Assembly: GCA_037447655.1 (NCBI GenBank)
Contig: JBBHKE010002853.1
Coordinates: 416,201-480,200 of the forward strand
Direction of reading: 5' to 3'
DNA: 64,000 nt
DNA from: Zygnema cylindricum
Taxonomy: Eukaryota; Streptophyta; Zygnematophyceae; Zygnematales; Zygnemataceae
Below the pieces are notes generated by a model. It was not told the origin of the DNA. It ran no database searches and saw only the letters and a program-made list of their open reading frames with translations. Shown here piece by piece: positions 20,241 through 30,089 of this stretch. Both the position numbers and the translations under genes were made by a program. The stretch's first letter is position 1. Every line of letters starts with the position of its first letter.

Positions 20241-21530
20241 TTACTTCAGGGAATCCTTCAGGAACTGGAAGGCAATCTGTTGCTCCTCCGTCCACTGCCA
20301 CTCTTGGTCCTTCCTCAGCAACTGGTCAAGAGGCTGAGCGTGGCTGCTAAATTCAGGGATGAATCTCCGGTAATAGTTAGCCAGGCCTAAAAAGGTGCGG
20401 AGTGCAGAGACTTCTTGAGGAGGGGGAAGGGCATCAAAGGCTGCAACTTTGACCATATGGGGACCCACTGTCCCGGGTGTGACTTCGTGTCCCAGGTAAA
20501 TAATTTTCTGCACCCCGAAAATTCCCTAACCCGGGTGACATTTCAAGCCCGCTGCTTAGAGAGCTCGGAGTACAATCTGTATGTGCTCCAAGTGTTCCTC
20601 GAAGGTTTTCGAGAAGATAATAACATCGTCAATATAGCACCGTGCATAGTCAATCCCCCGGAGTGCCTCGTCCATGGCACGTTGGAATTTGGCTGCGCAT
20701 TCTTCAGCCCGAATGGCATGTAGAGCCATTCGTACAACCGGGATCCTACCCAAAAAGCTGTTCTTTTCTGGTGCTTTGGCTCCATAGCGATCTGGTGGAA
20801 CCCATTTTTCATGTCCAGGGTGGAGAAAATTGTGGCCCCGGCCAGCGAGTCAAAAATCTCTTCAGGGGTAGGCATAGGGTATCGGTCAAGTACAGTGGCC
20901 GTGTTCATCATCCGGTAGTCTCCACACATCTGAAAGTCTACCGTTTTCCCAAAAGAGTCCTTCTAGGGTGGGAGAACAGTTGAGGACACAAATCCATGGA
21001 GTCCAGTACATTCATGCACCAAACGTGCTTCCACCAGAGTTTGTACTTTTGCCGTGATGAACTTATTTTCCTTGAAACTGAGAGGGTACTGCTTCTGCCA
21101 AAGAGTCGACGTCTCGTCAATTAAATCAATTCGAAAGGGGGTTCTTTTGTAGATGCCTACGTCGGTATCTGACTAGAAGAACACCTGTTTGTTCTTCTCC
21201 AACAGGTCGCAGAGCCAGGACTTTTGCTGCGGGTTTAACTGCTCCCCTAGAGTCCAATCCATCTTTCCGGGTTCAATCGCTGCCCAAACCTCTGGGGGTC
21301 TACTCGAGCGGGAGATATCGAATTCCAACCCTACCTGTGGGTCTACCTCTTCTCCTCCCGTCAGAATGCTGCTGCTAACAACTTCAGCTAAGCTGTCCCC
21401 TTCTGAGCCTCCGCTCCCCCCCACTGAGGAATCTCTCAATTTCGGTAAAATGCTGGGACTGGAAAATTTTGATGATAAAAACTGTTTTCTTTTCTTCCTC
21501 CCCCCCTCAAGCTGCAAGTGTGCCTACACC
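20241..21530 (-). pseudogene. Element C reverse transcriptase
   Basis: RNA-dependent DNA polymerase of gypsy type. From the upstream end: a linker with LNPQQKSWLCDLLEKNKQVF, then TPFRIDLIDE, CGDYRMMN with the following PMPTPEEI, FSTLDMKNGFHQI, YMPFGLKNA, and the catalytic YIDDVIIFS near 20620. The connection region HEVTPGTVGPHM and FLGLANYYRRFI follows. Stops at 21174 and near 20964 and at least two frameshifts break it. It follows the methyltransferase directly with no room for another gene, so both were evidently part of one pol polyprotein. Confidence 0.9.
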
Positions 21531-21557
21531 GCTAATAACTTTGAAGCTTGAAGGTAG

Positions 21558-22748
21558 TTAGCCGTTGATGTTGGAGACTGTATGATGGGGAAGGCCAGAG
21601 AATGTTTTATCACCCATGTTATTGCATTTAGATCCATGCTCTGTCCGAGTAGGCTGCACCTCTAGAGGTCTGAAATACCTGGTGTCGCCGTGCTGGCAGG
21701 TTGGAATCCCATGGCTTATTCTCGTTCTTCCACCGTTGGCGTTGTCCAAACTCCACTTCCACTGTCAAATATCATTCTGGCCGCTCCCTTTCGATACGCA
21801 TGGCTATTGGGGAAGGAAACCAATGTTGGCAGTGCTCGCCGTGGGGCTCCTGGTTTGTTGCACTGGAAGAACGGAGGACGATCAGCCTTAGTTACTAGAG
21901 TGGCCATCCGCCCTGGCCCTAAAATTTGTTGCAGGGTAATTTGGGGATCTGTTTTGTGGTTATGTAAGAGCTTGTTCACGACTGACAGAGGTATCAAATT
22001 GGTCCAGTATGCCCGAACTCTGTGAGCCCTGGATCCCAGTTGCGCCGCATCGAAAACAAGTGGATCTCTTAGAATCTGCTTGACTTTATTCCAACTATTT
22101 GCGACTTGTTTTCTCTTATCATCTCCCGGGTGGACATTCTCTAAGACGTACCCCACTGGTTGGTTTTGGGACTGCTGCAGCCTGGAAAGTAACTGATCAT
22201 CTAGAAAAAGGTTCGACTTTTGCTGCCCTGATGTTCCTCGCCTTTCCTGGCTAGAGAGTATTCTTGACATGGCCATCCTGCAATCACCAAATCTACTCGC
22301 TCCAGCATATCGAGATGTGGCTTTAGGATATTTTCTATATTTTGCGGAACGCTTCGGTGAGATCTGCAGATGGCGAATACCGGAAGTTGCTTGGGATACA
22401 ATTGGTGGAGTTGTTGTAGTCGGTATTCACTGACGGCCCGAGCCTCCGGTGAAATTTCCATGGCCACATATGCCTCCACTTTATGCCTTGCTTTCAAGAC
22501 AGCGTCGAGGTCGAGCTAATTCCACAAAATAGGGATAATATCCGGAGTCCTGAATGCGGGATAGATAATGACACCAGTTGTCGATTGAATTTTTGATTGT
22601 CTGGCCGAACTTCCAATGATTCCAACCGAGGTTCTTTTTCCTTTACTAAAACAGTTGTCAAGGTTTTGTCCACTTCCCGCCAAAGTTTTGTTATTAGTAA
22701 TAATTTGTTTTGGTATCCCTCTTCCCACCGCTTCGAAATAGGGAATTG
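21558..22748 (-). pseudogene. Element C C5-cytosine DNA methyltransferase domain
   Basis: The motifs of C5-cytosine methyltransferases occur in canonical order. Motif I (S-adenosylmethionine binding) is LRILSLFCGIS near 22520. After a frameshift comes KVEAYVAMEISPEA. Motif IV is VDLVIAGWPCQEYSLARKG, with the catalytic Cys codon at 22267-22269. After a second frameshift come motif VI YVLENVHPGD near 22130, motif VIII FDAAQLGSRAHRVRAYWTN near 22040, a C-terminal VEERE and AMGFQPASTATPG interrupted by TAA, and after a TAG the motif X-like LLGQSMDLNAITWVI near 21620. Order and motif VIII resemble DNMT3-type enzymes more than plant DRM (rearranged) or DNMT1/CMT, and no bromo-, BAH or chromo-domain is seen. 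It shares a frame with the preceding protease through one TAG at about 22746, so it was a module of the Pol polyprotein. Likely ancestral role: methylating cytosines in element or host DNA. Confidence 0.88.
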
Positions 22749-23760
22749 CTATATTATGTCTGCGATATCGGTGGCCCTGGCGAGCAGTTCCGTGGGTGTG
22801 TGGGTGGCATAGACGGGATAACATCCTGCGACGGGAGCATTATCTTTCCCCCTATTCCATAGATCCAGGGGAACCACCACCTTGGCTCCTTCTAGATCCT
22901 CAGAATGCCGAACAGTAAACTGCTCCTTCCACACACTTAATTCAATATTCACCCTTGTCCTGGTGGCCATTCCTAATAAAATCTCAAACTGCTTACCTTC
23001 CACCACCAGGAAGGGAAGCTGAGTTCGGACCTTTTGACCTGCGTCGTCGGGGAACTCTATTAACATAGCTTTGATTATTTCGTGTACCGGTTGGCTCCAC
23101 AGCTAACAGTACTTAGGCAGATGTCACTGGGGCATATTTCCGGTCGGAGTTCTTCAAGCATTTGCTGCAAAGCCGATGTGGTGATAAGATTTGGGAGTGC
23201 TCCTATGTCGACAACTGCATCTTGATACCCGCCAAATCCGTTGAGTTTAAAATTTCCCGCCCGGTTGAAAATTAGTGCCACAGATAACGTTTTGTAGTCC
23301 CTATCCATCATAGGGGTCTTTGGGTCCGCTGACCAAAAAACGGATTTGGCCTGATCGGCCCGATGTTTCTCCCCTGCTGAATAGATTTCCTCTCCGAGGG
23401 CCTGGATGAGAACTTCTTCCGGCAAGTTATGAGAAGAGGCTAGTGTTTTCACGTAAGTGAGAGCGTTGGGCATTAGATGCCTTACTAACATCACTGTTGG
23501 TTTGGAGGAAGGAGGTTGAATTTTTGGAGACGAAATGGGGGAATCTCTTGGTTCCGCTAGTTGATTCTCCTTCTTTCCCCCTTCTGCTTCCTCACTTTCT
23601 TGGTCGAATTCTGGCGCTGGCGGGGTTTCTGGCTTGTTATCCTCCAGGCCTTCCGCCAAATATTTTTCGAACCAGTCTTGGTTGTCACGCGTCTGTTCCT
23701 CCTTTGCTTCTTCCTCCATTTTCCTTCTTTTAGTTGTCCTGTAATTTTCAAATCTGGGAG
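22749..23760 (-). pseudogene. Element C protease region
   Basis: The region begins with a Glu/Lys-rich linker. Near 23200 it has YQDAVVDIGALPNLI, the retroviral-type aspartic protease active site D-S/T-G-A with Ile replacing Ser/Thr. After a frameshift near 23080 it continues EFPDDAGQKVRTQLPFLV and FEILLGMATR, the second half of the protease fold. The protease would cut Gag-Pol into working parts. The Ile substitution probably abolishes catalysis in this copy. Its frame runs on into the methyltransferase. Confidence 0.75.
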
Positions 23761-23888
23761 GCAGTTTCTTTGCGGCTAGTGGAGGTAGATAAGTGGGTTT
23801 TATCCCGAGACCTATTTTGTCGTTCAGAATAACGGCCCTTGGGGTGAAGGACAGAGGCCCATAGCGTTTTTGTTATTGTCTCCTGGAG

Positions 23889-24836
23889 CTAGCTGTTGCC
23901 TGTCTTTTCTCTGCGCCACATTTGAGTTCCGGAGATGCCTCCAATTGTCCCCCACACCGACGATCCGGCTCTAGAAAGAAAGGTTTGTACATGATGTGAT
24001 TTAGGAGGTTCCATGTCCCACCCCATCACTTCGTCATCGTCTTCGCCCGCTGCGGTTTCTTGTTCAAGCTCCACTAGCTTCTGTAATAACTCCTGTTTTC
24101 TTTGGTGGAGTTTCTGGGCGGCCGTCAAAGCTGGGGTCTTGGAGGGCGATCTTAATCACAGTGCCGCCAATTCTGCAGCCATGGCTGCCATCTGCTGGCT
24201 CTGCTGTTGGATGATTATCACTGGGGTTAGTCGAGCTTGACCTGTTTGTTGTCGTTCAGGGTTCTCTGGGGTGCGGCGTCCCCAAGGGTAAAGAAGCTGC
24301 AGAGGGAGAGGATTCACGACAGTTTCGCCTTCCCCGGTGAACAGTGCATATTGCATCATTTCTTTTGGAACTCCATTCTTTCGGAAGCACTGCCCCTCCT
24401 TGTGACCCATGAAACCGCAAGCCTCACACTTGGAGCCCTCAGTAGTATATTTGCCCTTCAGCTCATTAGATATTTGAGCGTCATCGAATTTTGGAAGTTT
24501 TATCTATCGCAATTGGGCTTGCGACATTTTTGCGGTCTCATATCGTGGAGTTGGCCGATAATTTTCTTTGTTAACCGGAGTTTTGTCGTCTGACCCTCCT
24601 CCTTGTTTCCTTTCTTGCTGCCTTTTTGTCCTTTCAGCTCTCTCCTTCTCCCATTCCTTTTGCTTGAGAGCTAATTCCGGTTTTAGCTTTCGCGGACATC
24701 GCTTCCATCCGTGACATGTTTGTTGACAGTTTAGACAGTTAGAGAGGAAGACGCGATCATCGGCCCCCATGGCGGCTTCGGATCTGCTATCCGCCACCTG
24801 TATCCCCTTGAGCTTCCGTAAAGCTAAGAGTTCCGC
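23889..24836 (-). pseudogene. Element C Gag zinc-knuckle region
   Basis: In frame with the Gag core, this stretch has an atypical Cys cluster CLNCQQTCHGWKRC near 24735 and a canonical CCHC knuckle CEACGFMGHKEGQC near 24420, typical of nucleocapsid RNA binding. A basic, Gln/Lys-rich segment lies between them, and a Gln-rich helix-prone stretch follows. Stops occur at about 24837, 24500 and 24153. Confidence 0.8.
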
Positions 24837-25739
24837 TCACTGCTCATTTACAGGAGGCATTTCCCCGGCAAATCGTGCAAAGTTTCCCCGGGTTTTTCTG
24901 GTTACCGCCTTTTCTTGGGCCTCTCGGTGGACAAAGTGATCATAAAGCTTCATTGCTGCCAGAGAGATTTCCTTAGCGGTTGGATTGACGTCCTGGATGG
25001 CTTGTCTCGCAATCCAATTATCGAGGGTTGCCTGCCCCGTCGGTGCGAACGAATTTCGGGCGGCGATGAAGTATTTGGTTGCCATTGCCGGGAGATCAAT
25101 GGTTGAGAGTTTAGTCTTTTGACAAAGGCTGGCCAATCTATTAAAAAGAGTCTGGGGTGTTTCACTCTTTTGGCAACAGAATTCCGTGAATTCCTTGATA
25201 GCAGATTCATTCCTCTCGGTGTAAAGGAGTCTCCAGGCATTCAAAAGAGTGGTAAAAGGGGTTGGGTCTGCAACCATGCGAGTGACTGCCCTGGCCTCCT
25301 GGATGGCCTGAAGCTGAGCAACATAGGCTCGTCCTTGTGCCTGCAGTTTCATGTCCTCTGTGAAGAGGGCGGTGACAGGAGCGGTTGCAGCGGCAGCCAA
25401 GTCTGCTTCCGCCTGTAAAACCGCCTCATCTAGGGTATAGTCTAAAATTTTGATGCTGGGAGCCATCAGGAGAGGTTGTTGCTCCTTGTAGTCTGCCAAA
25501 GCTCCACCAGCAAGATAGTTCACCATCATGGGAAAAAGCGTGGTCTCGAAGTCATCCGGAATGGCTCCTCCCCTGTATTTGTTGATTTCAGATTGGGTGA
25601 ACGACTTCCACAGCAATTCGAAATCAGAGAAAGCGATTCCCGAGCTATCTCCTGTAAAGATCCTTGCGTCCCCCATTTCTGTCTCCTCCTCTACAAGGTT
25701 GGTGAACAGGGGAGATGATTGTCCGGTGGGACTAACAAA
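24837..25739 (-). pseudogene. Element C Gag core
   Basis: A 279-codon open frame from the ATG at 25676, with in-frame sequence continuing upstream to about 25739. It reads as a helical Gag capsid region: FAPTGQATLDNWIARQAI, an Ala-rich segment, and LLNAWRLLYTERNESAIKEF, similar in style to retrotrans-gag domains where a folded helical unit assembles particles. No enzymatic motif is visible. It precedes the zinc knuckles in the same frame. Confidence 0.75.
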
Positions 25740-27496
25740 CTGAACTGGTGAAATTACCCCTGGATCGCGTCGTCTGGCTCGAGGGCGCCTCCTTCTCCGG
25801 TAGAAGGAGCTGCTTGACGAGAGATGTGCACCCCCCCTAATGAGGAAGTTGCACGTACAGGTGATTTAGCAGAAAAACCTGTATTTCCCTTGGGTTTGTT
25901 TTTTTGGAAAGAAGAGACTATCAGCTTGGGGAAAGATGCCCGAAATTGTGCTCCTCTATACCCAGGGGAGGCTTGTTCTTCCCGGAGTACTGTTTCCGCC
26001 GAGGGGATATGGAGAAGTGGTTTGACCACCGGGGTTCCTTGATAGATTGGTGGAGAAGGAGATGGAGATTACTAAGGGTTATGATCGAAAGGCGTCTGTT
26101 CCCTTGTACGCCTTTTGAAGGCCTCTGGTAAAGGAGTTCCTTCCCTTGAAGCGGGAGAACGTCGGTGAGGAGGAGAGTAGATAGGGACGTCGTATTTGTA
26201 TGGTAAAACAGGTGAGCCCGGGTACCCACGGACTGCTGCAGCCGGAGAAACGGATGGAGAAGGAGAGGATGCCTGAGGTGGTGACGGTGGAGGAGTGGAA
26301 AGTCCGAGGGAAATGTGTTGTCTCCGGTGGGGTTGTAATAACACCACAGCCTTCGCAGTTGAAGTCTCAACCATTGAGACAAAAGTAGGACGCTCAGTGG
26401 TGGCGGCTGCAACGTTACCCGTTAGATCTGCACCCATCTCCTATTGGTTAGGTCCTGTTGTTTCCCCGCCTTCCCGCTGAAGACAAGACTTCGGTATTAG
26501 TTCCGAGGAAATCTCGGGAGATTGTGCCTCCGTAGGGGTTGTCTGCACTGTAGGTTGTCTCTCACCAGAGGGACCGGTCTCTTTAGGAGGAGCTACCTTT
26601 CCACTAAGGATCCCTCCTGATATTCGTCTAGCCTCCCTTATGAGGAACAATTCTTGTTCGAGGGCCCTCTTTCTCTCTTCTTCAAGAGCTTCCCAATCGA
26701 TGGTGACGGGTCCAGCCGCCGCCGTAGCCTGACTCTGGGATCGCAGGATATCAACCAGTTTTTGTGTGCTGCTCACCACCCCTGAGCGATCCGCAATCCC
26801 AAAACCCGTTACCTCGAGATCGGTGGGTCTAGAACGCCACAACCCCTTAGATGGTCGAACCGCCGGTGTAGATAGAGACTTTGAGCTCGGAGAGGTGGAA
26901 TCAGAAGGGAATGGAAGAACGGCTCCGCTTTAGGTCGGGGAGCAAACCTGCCCTTGCAGGTCCCGATAATCGAACCTGTACCCCTTCTTAGGATCGGGTA
27001 ACCCTCGCTAGCTGGTTCCTTCCCCGGCCCGTGTCGGAGGAATCGCCCCGCCGTGAGCCGGCCTGCTGGTTGCGGTGTCCTGAGAGGGGGTGGGTTGCTG
27101 GTTTGAAGTTGACGGTCCCCCCTATTGCTCCGGTACGGAGGTTGAGGAGCCTCTCTCGGACGAACTGCTAAGTATCTCCACTACACCTCCCACTGGGCGT
27201 ACTACTCTGGCTCGGTCGGACCTGGCTACCCGCTGCACCAACTCCTTCTTAACCTTCAACTCATGGAGATCATGAAGGGCTAAGATTTCTTTGCGACCTG
27301 GCTGGTTAGGATCGGCCAGGATCTCAGGATCTATGTACATTTCTGCTATTGGTGCCTTAGATCGGGTATAGCGACCGATCTCGGGAAGGTGACTAGGGAC
27401 CGCTTCCTTGTGGGCCAACCCCTTTCTACGGCTTTTAGGGGATAAGGGTGGCCTCTCTGCCTTCTTTGGAGCTGTAGCTCTGACTGACTCGGACAA
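25740..27496 (-). pseudogene. Element C long N-terminal Gag extension
   Basis: Successive open blocks in one frame (27496-27122, 26842-26441, 26437-26072, 26029-25754) are separated by stops, with a final one-base shift before the Gag core. The predicted protein is unusual: a Lys/Pro-rich start, Ser-rich stretches (EILSSSSERG), a charged segment WEALEEERKRALEQELFLI, then long Pro/Ser-rich tracts (STPPPSPPQASSPSPSVSP). No enzymatic domain is recognised. It is probably the disordered N-terminal part of Gag or a separate ORF1; its length is large for gypsy Gag. Confidence 0.6.
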
Positions 27497-27853
27497 CGTT
27501 GGGAAATTCTCGGGGGAAAAAACAGGTGGAGGTGGAGGAGAGCGCCTCCTCTCTGGGTGCGTCCGAGGATGTTGACTGCAACCTGCGGAGGCATCTCTCC
27601 CTTCAAAAACCGCTCTATGTGTACCGGTGAGCCGAAGGGAGGTGCTTCCTCGGGCCTCTATGACTCTTCCTCTTGGGCCACCGCTTCTTGCCTCTCCTGC
27701 TCGTCCGATCTGACACCCGGAAAATCCTTATCCTGAACTTCTCCTCCCCCCATAGCTGACTGGAGAAGAAGATCTAAATCCCCTTATAAAAGTACTCCGC
27801 CCTGAGCACCTATCCTCTTTAACCTAAAGAGACAGGTGGTTGTTTCAGTACTG
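27497..27853 (-). other. Element C leader between 5' LTR and Gag
   Basis: No convincing reading frame is visible. No primer site beginning TGG is seen next to the LTR at 27853. Positions 27821-27853 are an imperfect inverted copy of LTR positions 28417-28449, so the junction is rearranged. Confidence 0.5.
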
Positions 27854-29045
27854 TGATGGTCTGTCGAAAGTCTCCTAAAAGTCCTTTCAGAATCCACTAT
27901 CCTGCTACAAAAGATTTTAGTAATCGCCCCCAGAGGAAACCCAACCGAAGACACAAAAAGAACTACCAAAGAGAGAACAAAGATACTTCCACTCAAAAAA
28001 ATGAAAGGATACAAATATAAAGAATGCTGTCACAGAATTAACAATATCACCTTACCCTTAGAAAAATGGAGAATTAAGATAGAATATGAAAATAGCAAGC
28101 GAGCTCAACCTACCCCCAAAACGTAACACGGACAACAAAAGGAGACGAAATCTCCCCTCGAAAACCCCGGAACAGGTAAGGCCTCCTTAACTCCTAGGGT
28201 TCCGCGACCCGAAACCGGCAAGACCCTTCTTGATTTCCAACAAACACCAGTCCACAAATCGCCCAAACAAGAAGGTTGTGCCAACCACCAAACCCGACTA
28301 CGATTTCCACAAAGGACGGATGATAATCAAGATGGCAATATGGTCACAATCAAACACAAAACAAAAGTTATCCACAAGAAAGTTTGATGGAATTTCTAGG
28401 GTTTATCTCAGGAGACAGTACTGAAACAGCAACCTGTCTCCTTCGGCCTCTAGTGCCTTATAGAGCCCAGTTTGTCCTATCGACAATGCCAAAGTCAAAG
28501 CAGCACCAAGGGCCAATCAACGGCCATGAATTGTTATCGTATCGACGTAAGGCAAAACAGGTTGTCCTACACTCAGGGCAAAAAGTTAGGCGACTATCTC
28601 CGGTTAGATTAGAAGCCACGTGTTTTTTCTATGATACACTTTTGAGCAGCAAAGTTCTAAATTGACGTGAACCGCCTAACTTTGACTCTCCTTAATAAAT
28701 GCTCTACCCAGCTAATGGACCTGAACTAACGTCTTGCGGATAGCCAACAGCAAAATCTACAAGACTATCCCAAAAATTACGTGACACTACACAATGTAGC
28801 CCCCAAAGGGACAGGTGGCAGCTGGTAGCAAGTAATAGGGGGACAATCTTTATAACTGCATAACTTTGTCGTTTGGCCTCCGTTAGACGCGAAACAAAGT
28901 GCGTTCAGCTCAGTTGAGAAAATAGAAGAATCTAGTCTGGCTGAGTGCGCTCCTTTCTCGGTGCTCTTATTACCGTACCAAGGGATAAAGCTTGGAAATC
29001 CTTGGTTTGATAAAAGTGGAGCCTGTGAAACACCCGAGCTTGACA
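27854..29045 (-). repeat. Element C right (5') LTR, shortened
   Basis: Aligns with 9497-9631 plus 16844-17900 of the left LTR. On the element strand it starts TGTCAAGC and ends CATCA. It lacks the portion equivalent to 9229-9496 at its inner end. Many single-base differences from the left copy show an old insertion. Confidence 0.85.
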
Positions 29046-30057
29046 GTGGTCGAGGACCACTACTGGTATAGGGTGGACATTTCACGATTACTCCACCATT
29101 ACCATCCATAGGATGTCCACCTACACGACATCATTTCGCGGGCAGAAGTCACACCAAAAGTGCGAACACTTAAGTTAGCCCGGAAAATGCCTTGCAGCGA
29201 GCCCGAGCTGCCAAAAAGCACGTTTCCTTTAAATTGAGGAAAGTACCTCGGTGGCAACCAGCGAACGAGGCGATAGGAGAGGCTTCGTAAATCGCAGCAC
29301 CGGAAGCTCTCGAAGTCCAGCGCCAGAAGCATCTGCACTTGAGGGCTCTCCTCCACAACTAGTAGAGCTAGCAGCTGCACCGGAAGAAGAAGGGACCAGC
29401 TACGGGAGCGAATCGTCAGGAGACGCTTGGCAGCGGCGGATCACCACATCACACTCTTGGAGACCTGATGTGTGCAGCTCCATAACGAATTCGATACCTT
29501 GCAGGAAGAATTTGAGGAGTTCCGAGAGGAAACCTACGAAATGCTTTGTCAGCTCTGGTCACCCTGAGTAAGTACCATTCAGTGGGAGAGTGAATCCTTA
29601 GTGGGAGGCCAGTTACATAACTATGTACGGTATAGGCTGCTGTTGCGGTTCAGAGCAGCGCAGCTGCAATGCGGACGAGCGCATCGTAGCAACATAGCAA
29701 CGCAGCGTAGCAGCATATCGACGTAGTGTAGCAACATAGAAACGTAGCGTAGCAGTATAACAACGCAGCAGAATGTAGCTTTGACTACATGGTTCTAGAA
29801 GATAGTTGGATAGATCGTGGTTGACCGAGAAGGTCCACGTGTACATAAGGATAGTACCTAGTTGACTAGCGGCTGATTAGTTTAAATAGTCCACTAGACC
29901 TAGTCAACAGCAAACTCTTGAATAGTCCTTTACAGCGAGTTTTCAACCTTGAAATATCTTCCTGATTAATAAAGCTCAATCCTTTCTGTGAATGTTGTGT
30001 AGCTTACTGTCGCTACGAGAGGATTCTTGGGGATTATTCCGTTGTGCACTTTGAGTG
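29046..30057 (+). repeat. Element D 5' LTR, right part
   Basis: This follows C's outer LTR end. It contains coding-like but broken sequence (for example FDTLQEEFEEFREETYEM near 29500), then a GCAAC/GTAGC-rich minisatellite. A promoter-like TTTAAATAG follows near 29881 and a polyadenylation signal AATAAA near 29968. TGGTATCA comes directly after. I read it as the downstream part of D's long LTR. An alternative is a Gag remnant plus a separate shorter LTR. Confidence 0.5.
29670..29775. repeat. Short degenerate tandem repeat in D LTR
   Basis: Variants of CGTAGCAACATAGCAACG recur about five times with a period near 20 bp. GCAAC-rich sequence of similar texture appears in the 3' LTR of D (32100-32340). 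Confidence 0.6.
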
Positions 30058-30069
30058 TGGTATCATTAT
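30058..30069 (+). other. Primer-binding site of D, acceptor-end initiator tRNA-Met type
   Basis: TGGTATCA matches the first eight bases of the common plant primer site complementary to the 3' end of initiator tRNA-Met; later bases differ. It marks the LTR boundary just before pol sequence. Confidence 0.5.
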
Positions 30070-30089
30070 CTTGTCTCTTTTACAATATG

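Larger units (their letters stand above)
9229..29045 (-). mobile_element. Element C: Ty3/gypsy retrotransposon carrying DNA methyltransferase and PHD finger
   Basis: A large gypsy-type element read on the minus strand. Between related LTR sequences on the left (9229-17900, split by B) and right (27854-29045) lies about 9.9 kb encoding, in order, Gag with zinc knuckles, protease, C5-DNA methyltransferase, reverse transcriptase, RNase H, integrase and a PHD finger. Pol order RT-RNaseH-integrase defines gypsy. Every coding block carries frameshifts or stops, so this copy is inactive. The LTR organisation is irregular: the right LTR lacks the part matching 9229-9496, while an extra copy of that part lies at 17903-18168. 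No clean target duplication was found. It is inserted in D's 5' LTR. Confidence 0.85.

Noticed and set aside
22516-22824. A 102-codon minus-strand frame over methyltransferase motif I containing VIIYPAFRTPD as a possible SAM-binding motif
   Set aside because: The neighbouring frame, continuous with the protease, reads LRILSLFCGIS, the real motif I. The other frame is a shadow until the frameshift.
28777-29109. 110-codon minus frame in C's right LTR
   Set aside because: Shared with 17632-18186 by LTR homology; composition looks noncoding.
29670-29775. CRISPR-like or satellite array
   Set aside because: Repeats are degenerate and adjacent with no unique spacers; a minor tandem repeat in a eukaryotic LTR.
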